Assembly (NCBI GenBank): GCA_964635325.1
Contig: CAZWOL010000005.1
Location: 10,559-74,558 of the forward strand
Length of the DNA stretch: 64,000 bases
Source of the DNA: BOG-1112 sp964635325
GTDB lineage: Bacteria; Bdellovibrionota_B; Oligoflexia; Oligoflexales; Bog-1112
Direction: 5' to 3'
Part shown: positions 17,030 through 25,536 of the stretch, in pieces
How positions within the stretch are numbered: position 1 is the first letter of the stretch
How the letters are laid out: every line of letters starts with the position of its first letter
Notes under the pieces: generated by a model
Databases searched by the model: none
Told to the model about the DNA's origin: nothing
Seen by the model: the letters and a program-made list of their open reading frames with translations, nothing else
Program-made: the position numbers and the translations under genes

Positions 17030-19018
17030 ATGAAAGACGAATTATTCATATTCAAATATTCAGTGAATGACTCCTTCAATAAAGCTCTAGCTATATTACT
17101 TTCACTAGTAATGGTGTTGTCTGGTTGCAGGAAGAGGCCTGTACTCAATAATGTAGCTCAACAAAAATCAAATTTGACAAATGAGATAAATTTTCAACAG
17201 TTAGAAACTGTCATACCGAAACGAATTTTTATTGTCGATAGCAATTCCCAACCCCTTAATCTCGTCGACAAAAATGATGAAGCTGCAGCTAATGGTCTGC
17301 TGAGTGCGGGCGTTGTTGCAGCTGTTCTAATGGTGGTTGCTGCTCCGTTCTCTCGCGGCTCTAGGGCTAAGGTTCATCCTGATCTTGTTGGTGAGCTCCC
17401 TATACGAAAACAGGTGTCTTTTAAGCAGCAAAATAAAATCTCTTCAAATCCAACAACAATGGGAAACAATACTTTTAAGGCTGAGTTAAATGGCCTTCTA
17501 TCAGGATCGAAAAATTTAAATGTTTTTGTCGAGCAAATCCTTGATATTTCCAAGCTTCGAGGACGAAACCGATCCTTAAATCCGAATGAAGAGAGTTTCT
17601 TGCTTATCGATGAAAGCAGCGATATTTATAAAAAACTTCAGGCCGCAGGGCGGCGTGATTCTGCAAAAGGAGTGAAGGAGCCTGTAGCTCAAGAATCACA
17701 GGTGCCATCTAAAGATCTTTCTGAAGAAAGCGGGGGTAGTTTTGTTTGGGATGATTCTCCTATTATTGTTCCACAAAATGCGCCTGTTGGAAGACCTGCA
17801 TATATGGATGCTGCTGTAGATATCCCGACCGGTGAAAGGTATTTTGATTCTGAACTTAATTTGGGTTTTGCTTATGATCATACGGTGCTTCTAGCCAATG
17901 GAGAAAAACGTCATTTAATAAAAATTGTTGATCTTAATGTTGCTAATCCAACAGTGGGTGGAACTCAAGTTCGTCAGGCACTCGCAAAAAATCCTGATCT
18001 TCTGCCATCTATACCCGTTCGACAAAAAGGTGATCCACCTTTTAAGCCAGAAACTGAACAGACTAGTTTTCAGGTTGAGGGAGGGACTTTGACCGTTGTG
18101 AATACACCCCTTGGAGTTGGATCCTTTGGTGAGGTTTTCGAGGTTAGGTTTGATTCAAATGTAGTAGGTCAGAAATCCGAAGTATTTGCAATAAAGCGGA
18201 TGGATAAGAATAAAGTAGATATAAATGAGATTCGATTTCATTCACTGCTTTCAGATGATCCAAACTTTATTAAATATCATGGGTCATCTACCGGAGGAAA
18301 AATCAAAGAAGGACAAGAGAATCCTTATGCTTATATTGTTTTAGATAAAGCTCAGGATGATCTTGCTTCTGAAGCTTTTCGAGATTCTCTAACTAGTCTC
18401 GGTGAGCTTGGGCGTTTAAAGAGAGTCGATGATTATTCAGCAGAAATGATTACAGGTCTTGTTGATTTGCATAAGCGTGGGTATGCGCACAACGATATTA
18501 AATCAGCCAATTTTTTATTAGCAAATGGTCATGTGAAATATGCAGACTTTGGCAAGATGGCGAAGATCCCTGGTGCAGGAAAGATCAATGTGCATCTAGG
18601 TACAGATGGGTATGTAGAATCGAATTATTTTAATTCATTAAAGGACTTTGAGGGAATCGACGGTGTGGAGGTCGGAATATTTCGAAACAAAAAAACGGGT
18701 AAAATTGTTTACGAACCACGAAAACCAGGAGTCGATCTCAGCTCAAATTCCAAACTTTATGATAAAGAGTACGAAGTACTTTATGAAGAACAATTGCAGG
18801 AAAAAATGGATGTATATGCAATGGGTGTCTCCCTCATAGAGCTGAGAACAGGAAAGGCATTTGATCCAGACACACTCATAGAAATTCGAACACAATACCT
18901 TAATAGCACAGACTCTAGAGAACGTCTTTTGGCAAAGCTGACGGATCCAGATCCTACAAAGCTTCCAACAGCAAAGCAAGCTCGTGATGCTTGGCAAAAC
19001 AATAGCGATAGTTGGTAA
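17030..19018 (+). CDS. Lipoprotein/membrane-anchored protein kinase
   Basis: 662 residues. The N-terminus has a hydrophobic segment ending in a lipobox (VMVLSGC, Cys33). A second hydrophobic helix lies at about 88-107 (GLLSAGVVAAVLMVVAAPF), followed by a long polar region. The C-terminal third is a eukaryotic-type protein kinase: glycine loop GVGSFGEV (362-369), FAIKRM with Lys389, candidate helix-C Glu400, catalytic loop AHNDIKSANFLL (Asp489, Asn494; HND rather than HRD), DFG at 506-508, and MDVYAMGVSL (Asp594). All catalytic residues are present, so activity is plausible. If Cys33 is lipidated outside, the second helix could return the kinase to the cytoplasm; otherwise the kinase would be exported. 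No operon partner. Confidence 0.82.
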   Translation: MKDELFIFKYSVNDSFNKALAILLSLVMVLSGCRKRPVLNNVAQQKSNLTNEINFQQLETVIPKRIFIVDSNSQPLNLVDKNDEAAANGLLSAGVVAAVLMVVAAPFSRGSRAKVHPDLVGELPIRKQVSFKQQNKISSNPTTMGNNTFKAELNGLLSGSKNLNVFVEQILDISKLRGRNRSLNPNEESFLLIDESSDIYKKLQAAGRRDSAKGVKEPVAQESQVPSKDLSEESGGSFVWDDSPIIVPQNAPVGRPAYMDAAVDIPTGERYFDSELNLGFAYDHTVLLANGEKRHLIKIVDLNVANPTVGGTQVRQALAKNPDLLPSIPVRQKGDPPFKPETEQTSFQVEGGTLTVVNTPLGVGSFGEVFEVRFDSNVVGQKSEVFAIKRMDKNKVDINEIRFHSLLSDDPNFIKYHGSSTGGKIKEGQENPYAYIVLDKAQDDLASEAFRDSLTSLGELGRLKRVDDYSAEMITGLVDLHKRGYAHNDIKSANFLLANGHVKYADFGKMAKIPGAGKINVHLGTDGYVESNYFNSLKDFEGIDGVEVGIFRNKKTGKIVYEPRKPGVDLSSNSKLYDKEYEVLYEEQLQEKMDVYAMGVSLIELRTGKAFDPDTLIEIRTQYLNSTDSRERLLAKLTDPDPTKLPTAKQARDAWQNNSDSW

Positions 19019-19081
19019 TCATTTCACGCTTTAGGCTCCCAATCTGAAAAACTAGAAGCAATTCCTAAAAGATCCTGAGCG

Positions 19082-20830
19082 TTAGTAGCCAGATGGTCTT
19101 CCATCCGAACGGTGATCGGAAACACCCTCCCATTTGCCATCTGCTGTACGACCGATCGCTTGAACATCACCAAAACTCAAGACATCGGGGACATGCAGGC
19201 TATGGCCCATTTTTTCAAGCTGACGAATGCTTTCTGGAGCTAGCTTGCCTTGTTCCATTGCGATGCTGTCGGGAATCCATTGGTGGTGTATGCGAGGAGC
19301 ATTTACAGCTTCAACAAGAGGCATATGAAAGTCGATAAGATTTATGATCGTCTGTAGAGTCGAGCTAATAATCAGTGGGCCTCCAGGCGAACCTAAGATC
19401 CAACGTAAGTTTTTTTGCGAATCAAAAACCAAAGTTGGTGACATTGATGATAGCATTGTTTTTCCTGCAGCAACTGCATTTGCACCGTTGCCGACAAGTC
19501 CAAAGATATTTGGGTTGCCAGCCTTAGCTGAAAAATCATCCATCTCATTATTCAGTACAACTCCTGCAACCGTAATGCCGGATCCGAAAGTTCCGTTGAT
19601 TGTTTGTGTCGTGCTTATGGCATTTCCCCAACGGTCGACGACAGAAATGTGTGTTGTTGAAGGTGACTCATAAGAGGAAGGTTCTACGGTTTGCAAATCT
19701 TTTGAAGGAGTTGCTTTCGAGAGGTCTATAGACTGTCTTAACTGCTGAGCATAATTTTTGCTTAGCAAGCCCTTCAAGGGGACCTTGTAGAATTCCATAT
19801 CCCCTAAATATTTTGCTCTATCCGCAAAAGCTCTTCGCATTGCTTCGCTTAGAAGATGTAAGTATGCAACGGAGCTATGACCGAGTTTAGCAAGAGCGTC
19901 ATTTTCTAGCATGTTTAGGATTTGAATAATATGTATGCCTCCGGAAGAAGGTGGAGGCATGCTGACAATGCGGTAGCCATGATAGCTGCCTTCAAGCGCT
20001 TCATGGGTTTTGACTCTGTAGTTTTTTAAATCTTTGTGGGTGATGATTCCGTGCGTATGTTTCATCTCTGCGACGAGTTCTTTGGCAAAAACTCCATTAT
20101 AGAAATAGTCTGCTCCGATCTTTGATATCTTGCGAAGAGTGTGTGCAAGTTCGGGTTGTAAGAGTTTCTCACCAGCTCCTAAGGGTCGACCATTGGGTAG
20201 GAAAATTTTGCGACTGAGCTCTGATGTTTCTAAAACATGTTTGCGTCGTTCTATACTTTTTGCAAGATGGGGGTATACCTCAAAGCCATTTTCTGCAATA
20301 GCAATTGCAGGTGCCATAATTGTGTGTAGTGGTAGAGTTCCATATTTTTTGTGAACCTCAATGAGGCCTGCGATGAGTCCAGGAATTCCAACGGATAGCG
20401 GGCCATCCGAAGATGCTGGTCCTACTGCTTTTCCGGCATAGTTGTAAGATTTTATAGATCCATCTGCATTGACGTACATGTTGACACTTGCTGCAGCAGG
20501 AGCTCGTTCTCGGAAATCAAGGACATGAACTTTTTCTTCCTCCTTTCTATAAAGAAGAAGAAACCCTCCGCCTCCGATCCCTGTAGATTGGGGACGAAGC
20601 ACAGATATTGCAAATGAAGTCGCAACTGCTGCGTCGACGGCATTGCCACCCAATTGCAATATTTTAAGGCCTGCTTCTGAAGCCAATGGGTGTGCAGCAG
20701 CGACGACCCCATGCTGTGCTTCGACATCTTGGTCAGGGCGTATTTCCAAGTTAGGGGTAAATGTGGATAAAGAGGGTGGAGTGCAATTTGCGAAGAAAAA
20801 AATCCACAAAAGTATTTGAAAGTGCTTCAT
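19082..20830 (-). CDS. ggt: Gamma-glutamyltransferase (lipoprotein form)
   Basis: Ntn-hydrolase that cleaves gamma-glutamyl bonds, such as in glutathione, in the periplasm. The 582-residue precursor has the family's N-terminal segment (HGVVAAAHPLASEAGLKIL, GIGGGGFLLLY) and the large-subunit FRERAP motif. The autoprocessing site is in the PSTTHISVVD stretch, whose TTH Thr becomes the small-subunit nucleophile. The small subunit carries NGTFGSG and ILGSPGGPLIIS. The N-terminus MKHFQILLWIFFFANC has a lipobox-like end, so lipidation is likely. It is divergent from the gene at 20943. A monocistronic unit. Confidence 0.94.
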   Translation of the reverse strand: MKHFQILLWIFFFANCTPPSLSTFTPNLEIRPDQDVEAQHGVVAAAHPLASEAGLKILQLGGNAVDAAVATSFAISVLRPQSTGIGGGGFLLLYRKEEEKVHVLDFRERAPAAASVNMYVNADGSIKSYNYAGKAVGPASSDGPLSVGIPGLIAGLIEVHKKYGTLPLHTIMAPAIAIAENGFEVYPHLAKSIERRKHVLETSELSRKIFLPNGRPLGAGEKLLQPELAHTLRKISKIGADYFYNGVFAKELVAEMKHTHGIITHKDLKNYRVKTHEALEGSYHGYRIVSMPPPSSGGIHIIQILNMLENDALAKLGHSSVAYLHLLSEAMRRAFADRAKYLGDMEFYKVPLKGLLSKNYAQQLRQSIDLSKATPSKDLQTVEPSSYESPSTTHISVVDRWGNAISTTQTINGTFGSGITVAGVVLNNEMDDFSAKAGNPNIFGLVGNGANAVAAGKTMLSSMSPTLVFDSQKNLRWILGSPGGPLIISSTLQTIINLIDFHMPLVEAVNAPRIHHQWIPDSIAMEQGKLAPESIRQLEKMGHSLHVPDVLSFGDVQAIGRTADGKWEGVSDHRSDGRPSGY

Positions 20831-20942
20831 TTCTTCATCCTTTTTTAATTTTTATAAATCAAGGACTCTCGTTTCTAACCGATACCTTGCTCTGAATTGA
20901 AGTGTTTTCGCAAGCCCATTTAGATGAAAAAACGAGGGAAGC

Positions 20943-23054
20943 ATGCGCTATTTAAGAATCATTGGTATTGGAATTTTTTTTGTTTTGGCATGCGGAAAAA
21001 ATAACAAGAGCAACAACTCTAGTGGATCGAATGGAAACTATAGTGGTAGTCCCGTGCAGAAGCCTACAGCAGATATGGTTGGAGCTCTGAGTATTTTGGT
21101 TGTTGATCCTGGGCAATCGAGTGGGTCAGGTTTGGTTCAGTTGCACAATAAGTATGCCATGCAACTTGGCGCACCTGTGTTGAATGCAAGTGAAGCCAAG
21201 TCTTTTGGTTTTGATGGAAACGAATTTGCTCTAGCAACGAGTACAGATGGTACGAACAGTTTGCAAAAAACAGATGCTGACGGGAACGTCAAAAACGCTC
21301 TTACATCTTCGACTCTATCTAGCAATAGCAATGGTCCACAACAAGACATGCCGTTACCAAAAATTCTTACGATTGCGCTTTCACCAGCACCGTACAATGA
21401 AATTTTCCTGCATTTTGAGCAACCTTTTCGTTTTGTGCTTCCTACTTCGAATAACACTCAAAATTCCGGAGATCCGCGACTTGATGGAAGCTATTGTCAG
21501 CTCTTTCGTATCAAGGGTGGCAGTATTGCGGATCTAAAAACTAAGGCTCCAACGGAGGATAATTTGGAATGCTTAGATGCGAATCACTTCATCAATCAGT
21601 GGAGCGCATCGCGGACGAGTGTGTTTCAATTTGATAGCAAAGGAAATGCTTATTTTCCTGGGTCTATTCCAAATTCTTCTAAAATGGTTGTGTACAAATG
21701 GGATCGTACAAATGGTGAATTGACAGAAATGATCAATGCAAACATCTGTGTCCAGGACTTTCTCGTTACTCCATCAGGGGGAATGTTTTATACAGGGACA
21801 AGTTCATGCGACGGTTCTCCAAGTAGCGGAGGTGGGTTTTTTCGCTATATCTCAAGTGGTGCAAAGGATCTGACTGAGATCGCACGCAATTGGTACAATT
21901 TCATCTATGAACCTGTGTCGACTGCAACAGGGGATCAGGCTATATTCTTTGGTCCTGATCCTACATCTGCAACAACAGCATCATGGAACAGTGCCTGTAT
22001 TTTTAAATTTGATCCAACGGGCAGTACTACAGCACAACGTACAAGCTCCGTGATTACTTGTGGTAGCGATATCTGGAAATGGATTCAAATGAACAGGACT
22101 GAAGATATCGCAACCTATGGTGATGGATTTCAAAATGGAGGAGATGCATCTACAGCTTGGAAGACAGAGTTCAATGCGCGCTGTACAAGCTCTGGTCAAA
22201 TTTTCGCAGGAGGAGGTAGCCAAATTTCATCTATACGCCAAGATTCTACCGGGCAGGTCTATGTGATTGGAAATGTGCGCAAGAAAAACGCAGGTACTGT
22301 CGAATGTGGTGTTGAAATTCGAGGCCCCCATTGCAAGGATTCGGAAGGAGATCCGGATATTTCGGTTACAACCGAATCTGCTTGTACAGCAAGCAGTGGT
22401 ACTTGGGTTGACGAAGGTTTCTGCCAAGGTGCGACGGGGGTGACTTCAGCGGATTGTTTCGGAGCATCAGGTACGTGGAATCGACGCAGTGTGCAATACA
22501 ATGGAACATCGGGAACGCTTTGTACATCCAATGCAAATATAGCGCAGACCGATTGGTGGAGTGCAGATAATACGAAGTCCTTTCAAACTGCAGCAAATGC
22601 AGGAGCAAATGTGCTTAAGTTTCGCACAAACTACATGAACTGCTCTCCACCCACATCCTCTAATTCAGGAGGAGATCAATGGACGTCGGAATATCAGGGT
22701 TTGGGTAAAGTGAATACCAGTACGCTTACCTTGTCTCTGCTATCTGGTACTGATGAGCAGGCCATTCAGCTGTGGGTGATTAATGATAAGGTCTACTATT
22801 CGTCATTCAATGCAACATCAGGCAAGTACTTGCTGCGTTCTTATGATGGTAGCCAAGTGAGTACTATGGTCGAAAACTTGGAGGTATATCACCTCAGTGA
22901 TAGCTCAGAGACCGATAAACTGTTCTATGATGGTTTAGATTTCAGCAATAACACGTATTCATTTGGGACGCTTTTAGTGAATAGTCCTTATACACGTTCA
23001 TCCAAAGTTGGTTTGACCGGAACTTTAAAGACCGTTGTGCTACTTCCCAAATAG
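20943..23054 (+). CDS. Large lipoprotein, function unknown
   Basis: 703-residue lipoprotein. The signal peptide ends FFVLAC (lipobox), and the next 25 residues are Ser/Asn/Gly rich, as in tethered outer-membrane lipoproteins. The body has repeated beta-type phrases with a solenoid or propeller feel (NAYFPGSIPNSSKMVVYKWDR, GMFYTGTSSC, GQVYVIGNVRKK, KVYYSSFNA). Two short Cys motifs resemble each other: CTASSGTW and CFGASGTW. No family is named. Strong divergent spacing to ggt suggests its own promoter. Beta-propeller is an inference from periodicity only. Confidence 0.7.
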   Translation: MRYLRIIGIGIFFVLACGKNNKSNNSSGSNGNYSGSPVQKPTADMVGALSILVVDPGQSSGSGLVQLHNKYAMQLGAPVLNASEAKSFGFDGNEFALATSTDGTNSLQKTDADGNVKNALTSSTLSSNSNGPQQDMPLPKILTIALSPAPYNEIFLHFEQPFRFVLPTSNNTQNSGDPRLDGSYCQLFRIKGGSIADLKTKAPTEDNLECLDANHFINQWSASRTSVFQFDSKGNAYFPGSIPNSSKMVVYKWDRTNGELTEMINANICVQDFLVTPSGGMFYTGTSSCDGSPSSGGGFFRYISSGAKDLTEIARNWYNFIYEPVSTATGDQAIFFGPDPTSATTASWNSACIFKFDPTGSTTAQRTSSVITCGSDIWKWIQMNRTEDIATYGDGFQNGGDASTAWKTEFNARCTSSGQIFAGGGSQISSIRQDSTGQVYVIGNVRKKNAGTVECGVEIRGPHCKDSEGDPDISVTTESACTASSGTWVDEGFCQGATGVTSADCFGASGTWNRRSVQYNGTSGTLCTSNANIAQTDWWSADNTKSFQTAANAGANVLKFRTNYMNCSPPTSSNSGGDQWTSEYQGLGKVNTSTLTLSLLSGTDEQAIQLWVINDKVYYSSFNATSGKYLLRSYDGSQVSTMVENLEVYHLSDSSETDKLFYDGLDFSNNTYSFGTLLVNSPYTRSSKVGLTGTLKTVVLLPK

Positions 23055-23128
23055 TATTCTCGCCGAAGAGAGATTTCCAAATTATAAAATTTTTGTTATG
23101 ATGCCTCCGTCAATTGATGGAGGTTTGA

Positions 23129-23911
23129 ATGCAATTGAACAACTTAAAATTATCCACTCTACATGTACTTACTCTTTGTTCTTTAGGCGTGCCTTTGGCG
23201 TGTAACAAAGTTGACTCGCTTACTGCGAGTTCGTGTCCGCTTTCGTCTGGAGATTATCCGGTACAGTCTGTGACTTATCAAGCAGATCAGGGTAACTATG
23301 AAATGATGTTGTTGAATGCGCCAACATGCTTTCACCAACCTTTGAAAATGAAGAATTTGAAGCTCGCTCGTTTTGAAGATGAAAAAACTAAAGAACGTGT
23401 GAAACTAAGTTATGCTGGTGACGAAAACTCAACACTTTACATGGCTGAAGACTTTCAAATTACGATGAACCAGACCGTTACCGAAAACGGTGTGAGTCGT
23501 CAGCAGTCTGGATCTTGGAGTCCGTTCTTGTCGGGGCTTGCGGGTGGTGTTGCTGGTGTCGCAGCTGGGCATCTGCTGAGCAAAGCTTTATTCAAAAAAC
23601 CACAGCACTACACACCTCCTCCGATGGAGCCTGGCAAAACACAACTCCGTGGTTACGGTGGTGTCGGTGATACCCGTGAGGGTGCTGTACGCAGTTACCA
23701 ACGTAATTACGCAGCACGTCCTGCAGCTCCAAGCCCAGCTCCTGCACCTGCAGTGAATACGCAACCTGCAGTGAATACGCAACCTGCAGCAAGGAGCTCG
23801 TTTTTTAAATCAAGGTCAGGAGCTACTGTTGCTCCACCATCTGGACCAAGTCGCTCCTATCAACCATCGGGAGGAGCTCGTCGTAGTTTTTTTAAAAGTC
23901 GTAGAAGATAA
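23129..23911 (+). CDS. Lipoprotein with basic repeat tail
   Basis: 260 residues, with GGAGG five bases before ATG 23129. The signal peptide ends VPLAC. An ordered domain of about 100 residues follows, then a glycine-rich hydrophobic helix (LSGLAGGVAGVAAGHLLS, about 135-152) like a membrane or glycine-zipper segment. The tail is Pro/Ala-rich and very basic. It contains an exact tandem repeat (NTQPAVNTQPA, encoded by two copies of GCAGTGAATACGCAACCT) and two FFKSR boxes (SSFFKSRSG and RSFFKSRRR at the C-terminus). The role is unknown. The next gene is 25 bases downstream with a good RBS, suggesting an operon. Confidence 0.7.
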   Translation: MQLNNLKLSTLHVLTLCSLGVPLACNKVDSLTASSCPLSSGDYPVQSVTYQADQGNYEMMLLNAPTCFHQPLKMKNLKLARFEDEKTKERVKLSYAGDENSTLYMAEDFQITMNQTVTENGVSRQQSGSWSPFLSGLAGGVAGVAAGHLLSKALFKKPQHYTPPPMEPGKTQLRGYGGVGDTREGAVRSYQRNYAARPAAPSPAPAPAVNTQPAVNTQPAARSSFFKSRSGATVAPPSGPSRSYQPSGGARRSFFKSRRR

Positions 23912-23936
23912 GCTTATATAAAAGAGGAGTCATCTT

Positions 23937-24152
23937 ATGTTTCAAATACTTGTTCGTAGTCCTGAAGGTGAAGAAATTGAATTGGTCGCTACCGAAGAAA
24001 GCCGATTTTGTGCAGGTGCAGAAGTTGGTGCCAAAGCGATGCTAGATCTGCTCCATGATGAAATGGATTTGGAAGATGGATATTCCATCGTTGTTAAAAA
24101 AGATGGTGAAACCTACCGTGATTATTCAAGTAGAGTCTCCGCATCTTACTAA
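23937..24152 (+). CDS. Small acidic protein, function unknown
   Basis: 71 residues, acidic, with no signal peptide; GAGGAG sits eight bases before the ATG. It has a compact alpha/beta pattern (MFQILVRSPEGEEIELVATEES, AGAEVGAKAMLDLL, YSIVVKKDGETYRDYSS), so it looks like a real folded domain. Not recognised. The tight spacing after the lipoprotein gene suggests co-expression, yet this one would stay in the cytoplasm. Confidence 0.7.
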   Translation: MFQILVRSPEGEEIELVATEESRFCAGAEVGAKAMLDLLHDEMDLEDGYSIVVKKDGETYRDYSSRVSASY

Positions 24153-24161
24153 ACATGCGCC

Positions 24162-24184
24162 AAGGATAGTTATAGTCTATCCTT
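24162..24184 (+). terminator. Hairpin after the 23.1-24.15 kb pair
   Basis: Perfect 8-bp stem AAGGATAG / CTATCCTT with a 7-base loop, ten bases after the stop. No T-tract. Possible terminator or relic of the degraded gene described next. Confidence 0.4.
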
Positions 24185-24202
24185 AGCGTGTAAGGTCTTT
24201 TG

Positions 24203-24298
24203 CTAAAGGTCCATGGTACAATCTTCGGCAAAAGAACTTTGAATGTCTGAAACATTCGATGAGAAAAAAAACTCAAATAATAGCACAACAAAATGCAT
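24203..24298 (-). pseudogene. Decayed internal-deletion copy of the subtilisin-like protease gene
   Basis: On the minus strand a 31-codon reading frame encodes ...SSNVSDIQSSFAEDC joined directly to TMDL-stop. The intact gene at 25537-26958 has SSDVSDIQNSFAEDC internally and ends YMDL-stop. At DNA level 24221-24271 matches 26133-26185 closely, and 24205-24215 matches 25538-25548. So the relic keeps one internal block and the very 3' end, with the intervening sequence deleted and the frame preserved. It is probably dead, though the short frame could in principle be translated. Confidence 0.7.
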
Positions 24299-24371
24299 CA
24301 GATCGCAAAAAACTCCCTCCAAACCTAAGGCCCTAACACATTTTAAGAATGGTGTGATTTTTGCTTTTTTT

Positions 24372-25370
24372 CTACCGTAGGAATCTGCGGATCAACGGGT
24401 TGATGAGTACGAGGGAAAAAACGCAATGCATGCTTATGGTCACGATCATGATGAGAACGGTGTAGCTCTGACGCGAATTGTACGGAAATATGGATTCTAC
24501 AAGTTTGAACAAAATCAACGTGAAGTATCCAGAAGTTGCCAGGATACCGAGGAGTAGGGTGACGAGGGGCCAGAGCATATTTATCGTGAGAACCGCGAAG
24601 ATTTGCCGACGTGAGAGAGGCTGCCGTCTAACCCAGACCAGGTAAGTAAAGAAGGCTGCACACAGGACGAGGATCAATAGAGGAAGCCCCCAGGCCAGAA
24701 ACAATAGGTACATTACTTTTAGCACCTCATCATATTGTTTTTTTAAGGCTGGCGCAAAGAAGCTATCCGGGAGATCGATTTTCAGCTGCAGGTCACTGAT
24801 CGTATCGATGGATGTAGACGAGTGGGTGCCATTGTAGAAAAAATCCCTTTCGTGTTGCAGCAGAAATCCCGTATTTCGGTCGAAATAGTAGCGCTCTTCT
24901 AAGGATTGCGTCGACTTGGTGATGACTTTGAAATGAAATAGCCAAGCATCGACATCATGGAAACTCAGGGGCTGTTTCCACTCCCGGACTTCAATGGTAG
25001 AGTCTTTGGGCGGCGCCTCAATTTGCAGGAAGCGCATGATGTCGTAAGTGTGATGTTTTTCAATAAGCGGATCATTACTGGCGAGAACCTCCATTCCTTT
25101 TTCTTGAGAGTGCTGCGTCGCAACGAAATTGTGATTGCGATAAATCGTGTAGCCAAGTTTGGATTTCTCGAAGGTCTTCGTGTATCGGAACGGAATCTGT
25201 GCGCGTTGTAAAGCGATGAGCTCTTGATTCACTTGCGCAGAAAATTGAATAAACTGTTCCCAGGTTTTTGTCGCAACCTGGGAATCCGTTTCTGCAGTTG
25301 CAGCAAGAAACTGTGAAAAAAAGATCATTAGCAGTGCTGTACACGGAGCGATAACCAAATTTCTTGACAT
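24372..25370 (-). CDS. Exported/membrane protein with three C-terminal helices
   Basis: Not recognised. From ATG 25370 (AGGAG nine bases upstream; the longer frame to 25427 has no good RBS) the protein has about 332 residues. It starts with a signal peptide (MSRNLVIAPCTALLMIFFSQFLAATA). A periplasmic domain of about 190 residues follows, with a beta-rich SRPBCC/lipoprotein-carrier feel (RYYFDRNTGFLLQHERDFFYNG). Three membrane helices then follow near the C-terminus (YLLFLAWGLPLLILVLCAAF; MLWPLVTLLLGILATSGYF; SYTVLIMIVTISMHCVFSLV). It lies between the protease gene and its relic on the same strand. Confidence 0.7.
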   Translation of the reverse strand: MSRNLVIAPCTALLMIFFSQFLAATAETDSQVATKTWEQFIQFSAQVNQELIALQRAQIPFRYTKTFEKSKLGYTIYRNHNFVATQHSQEKGMEVLASNDPLIEKHHTYDIMRFLQIEAPPKDSTIEVREWKQPLSFHDVDAWLFHFKVITKSTQSLEERYYFDRNTGFLLQHERDFFYNGTHSSTSIDTISDLQLKIDLPDSFFAPALKKQYDEVLKVMYLLFLAWGLPLLILVLCAAFFTYLVWVRRQPLSRRQIFAVLTINMLWPLVTLLLGILATSGYFTLILFKLVESIFPYNSRQSYTVLIMIVTISMHCVFSLVLINPLIRRFLR

Positions 25371-25536
25371 CGATATAACTCCTGAGAATAAAGTGTGCTG
25401 AAGTATATGTAAGCATGTAGCCGCCATAAACTCAAGAAATACCGCAACGTACTGGAAGCAGAGAGGCTAGAAGAGCACATCAGACTTGTCTTAATTTTAG
25501 ACCTGCTTTTGTGTCACCTTTGCTCGGACAGGATAG

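Noticed and set aside
23745..23790. Short direct repeat that could suggest a CRISPR-like array
   Set aside because: Only two 18-base units in tandem without spacers, in frame inside a lipoprotein gene.
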